Assembly: GCA_036946415.1 (NCBI GenBank)
Contig: JAQIJD010000007.1
Span: forward strand, 109,885 to 173,884
Direction: 5' to 3'
Length of the DNA stretch: 64,000 nucleotides
Origin: Sphingomonas_Q fennica_A
GTDB taxonomy: Bacteria; Pseudomonadota; Alphaproteobacteria; Sphingomonadales; Sphingomonadaceae
Made by a program: the position numbers and the translations under genes
The notes under the pieces: model-generated
Databases searched by the model: none
Told to the model about the DNA's origin: nothing
The model's input: the letters and a program-made list of their open reading frames with translations, nothing else
In this document: positions 36,147 to 43,008 of the stretch, piece after piece
How the letters are laid out: each line of letters begins with the position of its first letter
How positions within the stretch are numbered: position 1 is the first letter of the stretch

Positions 36147-38324
36147 TCAATAAGCGGTGAGGATGGTGGGGGCGGATTTGGCCTTGCGCTTCGGCGCGCG
36201 GGCATCGGCATAAGCGGTCGCCTGCACGTCGATCAGATAGGCGTGGATCGCCTTCGCCTGCGCGGGCGTCAGCGCATCGTCCCACGCCGGCATGCCGCCG
36301 GCCTTGAGCGCGCCGCCCAGCACGATCTCGTCGAACACGGCGTGGCTCTGCATGCGGCGCAGGTCGGGGGCGTTCGATCCGTCCATATTGCTGTGACAGA
36401 TGGCGCAATTGGCGCGGAACAGCGCGCCGCCCTCGGCGATCATCGCCGGCGTGCCGAACTGGCGCGGGGGCGCGGGGATCGGCGGCAGCGGCGGCGCGGG
36501 GGCGGGTTTCGGGGTCGGGCCGCCATCGAGCTTGAAGACGATTATGCGATTGGCGTTGCCGTAACGGACCTGCGCGCTGCCGGGGTGCGGATAGCCCCAG
36601 CCGCCGCCGCCCCAGCCCGCCATCACCGCCACATATTGGGTGCCGCCGATCCGGTAGGTCATCGGCGCGGCCATGATCGTTGTGCCGACGTCGATCGACT
36701 TCAGCAGCTGGCCGGTGGACGAGGTATAGACGTTGAAGCGGCCGGCGTCGGTGCCCATCATCACCACCCCGCCGGCGGTGGCGAGCGTGCCGGCGCGATC
36801 CCACCAGCCTGCCATCGGCACCGACCAGCGTTTCTCGCCGGTCAGCGGATCGAAGGCGATCAGCGCGCCCCTGCCCTTCAGCCCTTCCGGATCGCGCATC
36901 GCCGGCAAGGCGGCGACGGCATCGCGGAGCGGCGGCGGCAGCGTCGGCAGCACCGCCGGCACGTCGCCCGAGAAGATGATGCCCGCCCCGCCGTTCAGCC
37001 GTTTCGGGGCATGCGGCTGGCGGCCGGGCATCTCCCACATCAGATTGCCGTAATCGATGCTGTTGAAAAACATCAGCCGCCGCACCGGATCCCACGCCAT
37101 CGGGTGCCAGTTGTGCGCGCCGATCGTGGCCGGCCAGACGATCTTGGGGCCGGTCGCATAGTCGCCTTCGGGCAGGAGATCGGGGCGGCCGGTGGCGGGA
37201 TCGATCCGGCTGGCCCAGTTGGTGCGCGCATAGGGCTTGGCGGAGAGCAACCGGCCGTCGCGCCGGTCGATCACGTAGAAGAAGCCGTTCTTTGGGGCCT
37301 GCATCAGCACCGGCACGGGGCGGCCGTCGATCGTCAGATCGGCCAGCACGATCGGCTGCGTCGCGGTATAATCCCACTGGTCGCCGGGGGTCTGCTGGTA
37401 ATGCCACGCCACTTCGCCCGTCTTCGGCCGAAGCGCGACGATCGAGGAGAGGTAGAGGTTGTCGCCCCCCTTCGGGCTGCGGGCATTGCGCGGATAGGGG
37501 CCGCCGTTGCCGACACCGATGTAAAGCAGGTCGAGCCGCGGATCATAGACCATCGCGTCCCACACCGTGCCGCCGCCGCCAATGTCCCACCGGCTGTCGG
37601 GATCCCACGTCCGGGCAGCCACCCGCATCGCCGGGCTGTCGGCGGGCGAAGGCGGGCCGCCGGGAACGGTGTAGAAGCGCCAGCGCCGTTCGCCCGTCGC
37701 CAGATCGAAGGCGGTGACGTAGCCGCGCGTATCATATTCGGCGCCGCCGTTGCCGATCACCACCACGTCCCCCGCCACTTCCGGCGCGCCGGTGGAGGAG
37801 GTGCCGCGGCCCCTGTCGTCGATCGTCGCGGCCTTCCACAGCAGGTGGCCGTCGCCCGCGTCGAGCGCGTAGAGCATCCCGTCGAGCGCCGCGACATATA
37901 CGTGGCCCTGCCACACCGCGACGCCGCGGTTGACCATGTCGCAGCAGGCGCCGCGATTGGCCTGCATGTCGACCTCCGGCGTGAACGTCCAGCGCTCCGC
38001 CCCCGTCGCGGCATCGAGCGCATAGACGCGGCCGGCGACGCCGCTCGCATACATCACCCCGTCGACGACGATCGGCGTCGCCTCCATGCCACGGCTGGTG
38101 CCCAGGTCGTGATCCCAGGCGAAGCCGAGCCGGCTGGCGGTGGCGGCGGAGATGTCGGTCAGCGTCGAATAATGGCTCTTGCCGGCATCGCCGCCGGTCG
38201 TCAGCCACATCGCGCCGCCGGCCTCGGCCGAGGCGAGGCGCGCGCGGTCGATCCGCCCCGCCCCGCCGTCGGGCGCTGCGCCCAACAGGGCCATGCAGGC
38301 GAGGAGGAGCGCCGCCCGCCGCAT
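36147..38324 (-). CDS. Quinohemoprotein (PQQ-dependent) alcohol dehydrogenase
   Basis: A 725-residue periplasmic enzyme with a signal peptide (MRRAALLLACMALLGAA) and an eight-bladed PQQ propeller. Visible are the vicinal Cys pair ANRGACCDM, the Trp-docking repeats, TPGDQWDYTATQPI near the active site and QAPKNGFFYVIDR. At the C-terminus a cytochrome c domain carries the heme motif CAICH. This is the type II arrangement: an alcohol is oxidised and electrons pass via heme to the respiratory chain. The substrate is presumably the cluster's alcohol intermediate. It shares one base with the upstream DUF3237 stop. Confidence 0.93.
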   Translation of the reverse strand: MRRAALLLACMALLGAAPDGGAGRIDRARLASAEAGGAMWLTTGGDAGKSHYSTLTDISAATASRLGFAWDHDLGTSRGMEATPIVVDGVMYASGVAGRVYALDAATGAERWTFTPEVDMQANRGACCDMVNRGVAVWQGHVYVAALDGMLYALDAGDGHLLWKAATIDDRGRGTSSTGAPEVAGDVVVIGNGGAEYDTRGYVTAFDLATGERRWRFYTVPGGPPSPADSPAMRVAARTWDPDSRWDIGGGGTVWDAMVYDPRLDLLYIGVGNGGPYPRNARSPKGGDNLYLSSIVALRPKTGEVAWHYQQTPGDQWDYTATQPIVLADLTIDGRPVPVLMQAPKNGFFYVIDRRDGRLLSAKPYARTNWASRIDPATGRPDLLPEGDYATGPKIVWPATIGAHNWHPMAWDPVRRLMFFNSIDYGNLMWEMPGRQPHAPKRLNGGAGIIFSGDVPAVLPTLPPPLRDAVAALPAMRDPEGLKGRGALIAFDPLTGEKRWSVPMAGWWDRAGTLATAGGVVMMGTDAGRFNVYTSSTGQLLKSIDVGTTIMAAPMTYRIGGTQYVAVMAGWGGGGWGYPHPGSAQVRYGNANRIIVFKLDGGPTPKPAPAPPLPPIPAPPRQFGTPAMIAEGGALFRANCAICHSNMDGSNAPDLRRMQSHAVFDEIVLGGALKAGGMPAWDDALTPAQAKAIHAYLIDVQATAYADARAPKRKAKSAPTILTAY

Positions 38325-38848
38325 CACAGCAGCGCGTAATAGCGGATGAGGTTGCCGTCGCGCTGGCGCTGGCCGATGCCGACGAAGATATGCCGCATCA
38401 GCCAGTCGTGCGGCCCCGCCTCCGTCTCGAACGAGGGGGCGGCGCGCAGGTAGAATTCCTCGAACGGCACTTCCGGGCCGCCGCGGAACATCCAGTCCTG
38501 CATCCGCGCGATCGTGTCGGGCAGGCGACCCCAGAGGTAGCCGCGGTTGTGCATCAGGATGTTGGTGCCGTCGTCGGCGGTCAGCATGTAGCGCGCGTCG
38601 GTCGCCAGCACCCCGTCCGGCCGGAACAGCGCCCAGTCGCCGCCGCTCATCGGCCGGACGATGCCGTTGAGGCGCGGGCCGGACACCACCCCGTCGTCGA
38701 TATAGACGAAGCCGCGCCCCGCCCCGCTCGGCATCTGCGCGATACTGTCGTGGCGGGCGAAGCGGATCCTGATCTCGAAGCAGAATTCGAGGCGCGGGTC
38801 TTCCGGGCCGGACTGGCCGGCGAAGGGGGCGGCGGGATAATCGGTCAT
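38324..38848 (-). CDS. DUF3237 family protein
   Basis: A 174-residue β-barrel-type protein. The family pattern is LEFCFEIRIRF at the start, GAGRGFVYIDDGVVSGPRLNG, then ALFRPDGVLATDARYMLTADDG and FYLRAAPSFET. DUF3237 proteins occur in aromatic, terpenoid and steroid catabolic clusters, but their chemistry is undefined. Its ATG overlaps the SnoaL gene stop and its stop overlaps the PQQ dehydrogenase start, so it is embedded in the operon. Confidence 0.88.
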   Translation of the reverse strand: MTDYPAAPFAGQSGPEDPRLEFCFEIRIRFARHDSIAQMPSGAGRGFVYIDDGVVSGPRLNGIVRPMSGGDWALFRPDGVLATDARYMLTADDGTNILMHNRGYLWGRLPDTIARMQDWMFRGGPEVPFEEFYLRAAPSFETEAGPHDWLMRHIFVGIGQRQRDGNLIRYYALL

Positions 38849-39486
38849 GCAGGCTCCTCCGGGGCGGCGAAGGCCCGGCCGGTGACGGGATTGGCATAAT
38901 GGAAGGGCGGCACGAACACGTGCGGGAAGGCGCCGTAGGCGATCGTCGCCGCCGCATCGGGCATGGCGTCGGCCAGCGGCGGGGCCAGCGGCACGCCGCC
39001 GTGGTTCCAGCCGCGATCATATTCGACATAATAGGTCGTGAAGAAGTGGAGGCGGGCGATCTTCCACACGCCATCCTCGCGCACGTAGCGGTTTTCGTAG
39101 ATGCCCTCGCCCCAGCGCGCCTCGCGCCCCAGCCAGCCGATCTGGATGAAGGCGCGCCAGCGGCCGGCGGCGCTCTGCCCGTCGGGCGCGACGTGGATCA
39201 CCGGTTGGAGCTGCATGTGGTTGAAGACGGTGCCGTGTTCGAGCGCCGGCAGCGCGTTCAGATAGGTGCGGATGCGCGCCTGCCCGCGAAACAGGCCGCG
39301 GCCGGCGATCTCCAGCGTGGCATCGGCGGCGAACAGGTCGGCCGCCTCGTCGTACAGCGTCTTGTCGACATAATAGCCGTAGGCGGCCTGGAGGTTCTGG
39401 ATGGCGAGATGGTCCTCGGCCGCCTGCGCGCGCCGTTCGAGGGCGGCGATCCGCTGTTCCAGAGACGCCTGCCCGGCTGCTTCCAC
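38845..39486 (-). CDS. SnoaL/NTF2-like protein with N-terminal coiled segment
   Basis: A 213-residue protein: a 25-residue helical lead (EQRIAALERRAQAAEDHLAI), then an NTF2 fold (YGYYVDKTLYDEAADLFAADATLEIAGRG, RWRAFIQIG, WKIARLHFFTTYYVEYDRGW). The start is a GTG at 39486 with GGGAGC upstream. First gene of the overlapping catabolic operon reading left to 34770. The 135 bp upstream hold a repeat fragment and probably the promoter. Enzyme activity unknown. Confidence 0.85.
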   Translation of the reverse strand: MEAAGQASLEQRIAALERRAQAAEDHLAIQNLQAAYGYYVDKTLYDEAADLFAADATLEIAGRGLFRGQARIRTYLNALPALEHGTVFNHMQLQPVIHVAPDGQSAAGRWRAFIQIGWLGREARWGEGIYENRYVREDGVWKIARLHFFTTYYVEYDRGWNHGGVPLAPPLADAMPDAAATIAYGAFPHVFVPPFHYANPVTGRAFAAPEEPA

Positions 39487-39570
39487 GATCCGCTCCCGCC
39501 CCGGCGTTTTGTAACGCCTGATAGGGTCGTCCTGCCATCAGACGCGGGCGGGATCAAGGAAAAGCTGGTT

Positions 39571-39606
39571 TGCTTTCGATCCACTTGCGTGGATGCGGCA
39601 CCGGCG
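39571..39606. repeat. Fragment of dispersed repeat family C
   Basis: The stretch GATCCACTTGCGTGGATGCG followed by GCACCGGC is, on the minus strand, nearly identical to the segment at about 41935–41968 (GGCCGGTGCCGCATCCGCGC). So this is an end fragment of the family C element, here in the gap before the SnoaL operon. Confidence 0.6.
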
Positions 39607-39621
39607 ACGCCGGATCGGGCT

Positions 39622-40005
39622 CTAACGCCGCAAGGCTGCGCGGCCGCGGCTGACGCTGGCGAGGAGGGTATCGAGCTGGCGGGTGGTGTAGCCCGCATCG
39701 AGGAACGCCTCGACCTCCGATTCCGGCAGGACATGGCCGCGCGTCCAGGCATGGACGGCGATGCGGCGCAGCGTCTCCAGCCGCGGATCGGCGAGGCGCG
39801 AGCTGGCGCCGAGGCCGAACAGCCCGCGCATCGCTCGCGCGATCGGCCCCGGTTCGCCGAGGCTGGCGACGCTATCGGTGCGGGCGGCCGCCACGACCGA
39901 CCATTCGAGACCCGAGAGCCGCCCCGTATCCTCGGTCCGCTCCGCCCCCAGACGCGGCGCTGCGACGACGCCCGCATACCCCATGCCGAAATCCATATAG
40001 GCCAT
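39622..40005 (-). CDS. Conserved unknown protein; C-end recalls AhpD/CMD helices
   Basis: A 127-residue protein beginning MAYMDFGMGYAGVVAAPRLG, with a segment GLEWSVVAAARTDS. The C-terminus (LPESEVEAFLDAGYTTRQLD) resembles the helical repeat of carboxymuconolactone decarboxylase/AhpD proteins, but it has no CxxC. Family assignment is therefore weak. GGAG lies 8 nt before the ATG at 40005, and two operator-like palindromes (40029–40042 and 40074–40090) lie directly upstream. It shares this motif with the GFA/SDR pair at 60 kb. Confidence 0.65.
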   Translation of the reverse strand: MAYMDFGMGYAGVVAAPRLGAERTEDTGRLSGLEWSVVAAARTDSVASLGEPGPIARAMRGLFGLGASSRLADPRLETLRRIAVHAWTRGHVLPESEVEAFLDAGYTTRQLDTLLASVSRGRAALRR

Positions 40006-40028
40006 GACGACCACTCCACCCTCGTTCG

Positions 40029-40042
40029 ATACCGGGCGGTAT
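40029..40042. promoter_or_regulatory. Operator-like palindrome, site 1 (ATACCG-GG-CGGTAT)
   Basis: A perfect 14-bp palindrome with 2-nt spacer, 24 bp upstream of the unknown gene starting at 40005. The same half-site (TATACCG) appears at 40074–40090 and 60424–60441. This spacing and symmetry fit a TetR-family operator. Confidence 0.55.
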
Positions 40043-40073
40043 AGATAGCGGCGATCCGGTCGGCAAGCGAAAT

Positions 40074-40090
40074 CTATACCGATCGGTTCG
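40074..40090. promoter_or_regulatory. Operator-like palindrome, site 2 (CTATACCG-AT-CGGTTCG)
   Basis: An imperfect version of the palindrome at 40029–40042: the left half CTATACCG is full, the right half CGGTTCG departs at the fifth position. It lies 47 bp, centre to centre, from site 1. It abuts the end of the Rieske gene (stop at 40096). Confidence 0.45.
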
Positions 40091-40095
40091 TTTCG

Positions 40096-41151
40096 TCAGG
40101 CGGCCAGCGTCGGGGCCTCCTCGCGTTCGGCGCGGGCCAGTTTCTCGACCAGCCGGTTGAACAGGATCAGGCCCTTGTCGGCGCTGGTCGACATCACCTG
40201 CGCGTCCGGCGTCCGGTCGATCACGCGCTGCTGCGCCTCGATCATCACCTTGTCCTCGCCGAACGCCTGGCCGGCGATGCCCATCAGCATGTCGCGCAAC
40301 GCCTCGTCGCCATGCTTCACGTGCGGCCCCCACGAGAAGAAATAGCGTGCGGTGGCCCCCGCCATCGGCGTCACCGCCTGGCTGGTGAAGGTGACGCCGC
40401 CTTGCGCCGCATCCATGTCGGGCGGGCCGAACTGGCATGCGGCGGCGGTCCCTTCCGCGAAATTGCCGCCGGACATCAGCAGGATGCCCGGGATCAGGAA
40501 ATCGTAGGACGACCAGCGATCGAGCGGCGCGCCGCCCCCCTCGCGGCCGCGCATGCCCGGCTCGCCGGTGATCCACCGTTCGACGCGGATGCCGCGCGGC
40601 AAGGCGGTGATCTTCGGCCGGGTGCGCGCCCACGTCTCGCTGGCGCCGAAGCTTTCGGCGTGGACATAGCTCAGGTGGCTGAAATCGAGCAGATTGTCGT
40701 TGATGAGCCGTGCCTCGGCGGCATAATCGAGCTGGCCGCGCCCGAGGATGTAATCGGGATCGTCGAAGCCGACCGCGGGCGGGATCAGCGCCGGATCGGC
40801 CGCCGCCGCCTCCCCCATCCATACCCACAGCCAGCTATGCCGCTCGACCACCGGATAGCTCCGGACCCGCGCCTGCGCCGGGATCAGATCCTGCCCCGGT
40901 ATCTCGACGACGCGGCCGTCGGCATCGAACAGCAGGCCGTGATACATGCAGCGCAGATGCGCGCCCTCGCACCGGCCCAGCGACAGCGGCGCCAGCCGGT
41001 GGACGCAGCGATCCTCCAGCGCCACCGCGCGCCCGCCCTCGCCCCGCCACACGACGATCGGCTCGTCCAGGATGGTGATCGCCAGCCGGTCGCCTGTGGC
41101 CAGATCCTGCGCCCAGCCGGCGACATACCAAGCGTTGCGAACATAGGTCAT
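40096..41151 (-). CDS. Rieske [2Fe-2S] oxygenase, vanillate O-demethylase-like
   Basis: A 351-residue ring-hydroxylating/O-demethylating oxygenase α-subunit. The N-terminal Rieske domain binds [2Fe-2S] through CVH (CVHRLAPL) and CMYH (C-x2-H). The catalytic domain has the mononuclear iron triad motif NLLDFSHLSYVH (N-x3-H-x4-H) with a bridging Asp. The closest known type is VanA, which removes methyl groups from methoxyaromatics; DdmC-like enzymes share the pattern. The reductase partner is not in the window. Divergent from a TetR gene with a palindrome between. Confidence 0.93.
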   Translation of the reverse strand: MTYVRNAWYVAGWAQDLATGDRLAITILDEPIVVWRGEGGRAVALEDRCVHRLAPLSLGRCEGAHLRCMYHGLLFDADGRVVEIPGQDLIPAQARVRSYPVVERHSWLWVWMGEAAAADPALIPPAVGFDDPDYILGRGQLDYAAEARLINDNLLDFSHLSYVHAESFGASETWARTRPKITALPRGIRVERWITGEPGMRGREGGGAPLDRWSSYDFLIPGILLMSGGNFAEGTAAACQFGPPDMDAAQGGVTFTSQAVTPMAGATARYFFSWGPHVKHGDEALRDMLMGIAGQAFGEDKVMIEAQQRVIDRTPDAQVMSTSADKGLILFNRLVEKLARAEREEAPTLAA

Positions 41152-41187
41152 GCGGGGCCTCCATCTCTCTCCTGCCGTCAGCTTGAT

Positions 41188-41200
41188 TTAACGCCGTTAA
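41188..41200. promoter_or_regulatory. 13-bp palindrome TTAACG-C-CGTTAA between oxygenase and TetR
   Basis: A perfect inverted repeat (TTAACG / CGTTAA) centred between the divergent Rieske oxygenase (start 41151) and TetR gene (start 41219). This is the usual place for a TetR to repress both itself and its neighbour. Binding is inferred. Confidence 0.6.
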
Positions 41201-41218
41201 GGAGTCAAGGGTGCGAGC

Positions 41219-41786
41219 ATGACCAGCGCCGCCCCCGCGACCCGCCGGCGCGGCGCCGGCATCGATCGCCGCCGCATCGTCGAGGCCGGCTTCGCCCTGC
41301 TCGAGACGGGCGGGCTGGACGGGCTGACGATGCGCGATCTGGCGGCACGGATCGGGGTGCAGGCGCCGGCGCTCTACTGGCACGTCGCCGGCAAGGCCGA
41401 TCTGCTCGCGCTGATGGCGGGCCGCCTATATGCGGACGCGCGCGGCGGCGTGCCGGAGGGGGGGTGACTGGCGGGCGTGGCTGACCGGGTTCGGCCGGGC
41501 GCTCCGCAACGCCTTCGCCGCGCATCGCGACGGCGCGCGGCTGTGCGCCATCGCCCCGCCGCTGGCGGCGGTGGAGGGCGCGGCGGACGCCATCGCCGCG
41601 CCGCTGATGGCGCGCGGGCTGCCGCGTGCGGCGGCGATCGCCTATCAGGCGTCGGTCATCTCGCTGACGCTGGGCTGGTCGCTCTACGAGGCGAACGGGC
41701 CGATGCACGCCTTCCTGGACGAGATGATGGATACCGCCGCGGCCTATGAGACGGGCCTCGCCGCACTGGTCGCCGGGTTCACCTAG
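41219..41786 (+). pseudogene. TetR-family regulator, frameshifted
   Basis: The N-terminal DNA-binding domain reads intact (RRRIVEAGFALLETGGLDG, then GVQAPALYWHVAGKADLLALM). It ends at a stop after VPEGG. The C-terminal ligand domain continues in another frame (DWRAWLTGFGRALRNAF … GWSLYEANGP). One G too many in G7 at 41458–41464 accounts for it; six would restore a protein of about 188 residues. A regulator of the divergent Rieske oxygenase gene is likely. If the frameshift is real the oxygenase might be deregulated. Confidence 0.85.
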
Positions 41787-41787
41787 A

Positions 41788-41813
41788 GCTTGATCCAGCA
41801 AGCTGGATCAAGC
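41788..41813. terminator. 12-bp hairpin just after TetR gene
   Basis: GCTTGATCCAGC pairs perfectly with GCTGGATCAAGC around AA, starting two bases after the TetR stop codon at 41786. No T run follows, so termination is plausible but unproven. It may instead be the outer end of the repeat that follows. Confidence 0.5.
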
Positions 41814-41874
41814 GGCGGCACCGCCCTCCACCACCATTCCAGCGGCACTTCGCGCCGCCGGAACCTCGGGTGGT

Positions 41875-41968
41875 TTCGCCCGCTCCCCCACCGGGCCTCC
41901 CACAGCGTATCCTGATTGGGAGGTCGGGTGGGGGAGCGGGCCGGTGCCGCATCCGCGCAAACGGATCA
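41875..41968. repeat. Dispersed inverted-repeat element, family C, copy 2
   Basis: CGCCCGCTCCCCCACCGGGC pairs with GGTGGGGGAGCGGGCCGG around a centre CACAGCGTATCCTGAT, and is followed by GGTGCCGCATCCGCGC. It is homologous to the element at 10595–10718. The span 41814–41874 before it holds no gene. Confidence 0.65.
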
Positions 41969-42019
41969 GACTTGCGCCGGCATATTCCGGCGGCCGCCCG
42001 TTGCCGCTATGGCGGCGCG

Positions 42020-42547
42020 ATGCTGACCGCGCTCGACATCGTCACCCTCCTCCTCGTCGGCGGGGCGGCCGTGCTGGGGGTGCTGCGCGGCTTCGTGACG
42101 GAGGTGCTGTCGCTGCTCGCCTGGGCGGGCGCGATCGCGGCGCTGAAGCTGTTCCACGCCCCCGCCACCGATCTGCTCGACGGGGTGGTGGGCACGCGCG
42201 GGGCGGCGGCGGTGCTGGCCTTCACCCTGCTGTTCATCGTCACCTATGCCGCGGGCAAGCTGATCGCCCACAGCGTCGGCCGCCACACCCGCCAGTCGAT
42301 CCTGGGGCCAGTCGACCGGTTTCTGGGCCTGGGCTTCGGCGCGCTGAAGGGCCTGCTGGCGGCGACTTTGCTGCTGCTGCTCGCCTCGCTCGGCTACGAC
42401 ACGCTCTACGGCGGCGCCTCGGCCCGGCCGGAGTGGATGACGCAGTCGCGCAGCTATCCGCTGCTTAACGCCGGCGGCCGCGCGATCCTCGATTTCGTCG
42501 ACCGCCGCCGGCGCGAGGGCGGCACCGCCGCCGCATCGCCGCAGTAG
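42020..42547 (+). CDS. cvpA: CvpA family membrane protein
   Basis: A 175-residue protein with four TM helices: MLTALDIVTLLLVGGAAVLG, then GFVTEVLSLLAWAGA, and GPVDRFLGLGFGALKG after the third helix, typical of CvpA. CvpA is linked to colicin V production and to envelope integrity; its molecular role is not settled. The ATG at 42020 is preceded by ATGGCGGCGCG with a weak ribosome site. The next gene starts 32 bp downstream. Confidence 0.9.
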   Translation: MLTALDIVTLLLVGGAAVLGVLRGFVTEVLSLLAWAGAIAALKLFHAPATDLLDGVVGTRGAAAVLAFTLLFIVTYAAGKLIAHSVGRHTRQSILGPVDRFLGLGFGALKGLLAATLLLLLASLGYDTLYGGASARPEWMTQSRSYPLLNAGGRAILDFVDRRRREGGTAAASPQ

Positions 42548-42579
42548 CGGCGGCTGGCGCCCTTCTCTACATACGTCTG

Positions 42580-43008
42580 ATGTCGGCGGACCTCTACAAC
42601 ACCCACATCCTGCGGCTGGCGGCGACCATCCCGCACCAGACCCGCCTCGCGGCCCCGCAGGCGACGGTCGAGAAGCGCTCCCCCGTCTGCGGCAGCCGGG
42701 TGACGGTGGACGTGGCGTTGGGGCCGGACGGGCGGGTTTCCGAACTGGGGCAGGAGGTGCGCGCCTGCGCGCTGGGGCAGGCCTCGGCCGGGCTGATGGG
42801 GGCCGAGGCGATCGGGCGGACCCCCGCCGAACTGGCGGCGGCGCGCGATGCGCTGGCCGGCTGGCTGGCGGGCGGGCGGCCCGATCCGGGCGACTGGCCG
42901 GGCCTCGCCATCTTCACCCCCGCCTTGCCCCACAGCGCGCGCCACGCCTCGATCCGCCTCGCCTTCGAGGCGGTGGCCGAAGCCGCCGAACGGGCGGCGG
43001 CGCGATGA
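42580..43008 (+). CDS. NifU/IscU-like iron–sulfur scaffold, variant
   Basis: A 142-residue NifU-N/SufU-fold protein. The first scaffold Cys is in SPVCGSR and the second in VRACALGQASAGLM. The third Cys of IscU/SufU is replaced: the expected R-x-x-C position reads HSARHASIRL. Cluster assembly on two cysteines, or another role, is possible. Its stop overlaps the start of the Kef antiporter by 4 bp. Confidence 0.8.
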   Translation: MSADLYNTHILRLAATIPHQTRLAAPQATVEKRSPVCGSRVTVDVALGPDGRVSELGQEVRACALGQASAGLMGAEAIGRTPAELAAARDALAGWLAGGRPDPGDWPGLAIFTPALPHSARHASIRLAFEAVAEAAERAAAR

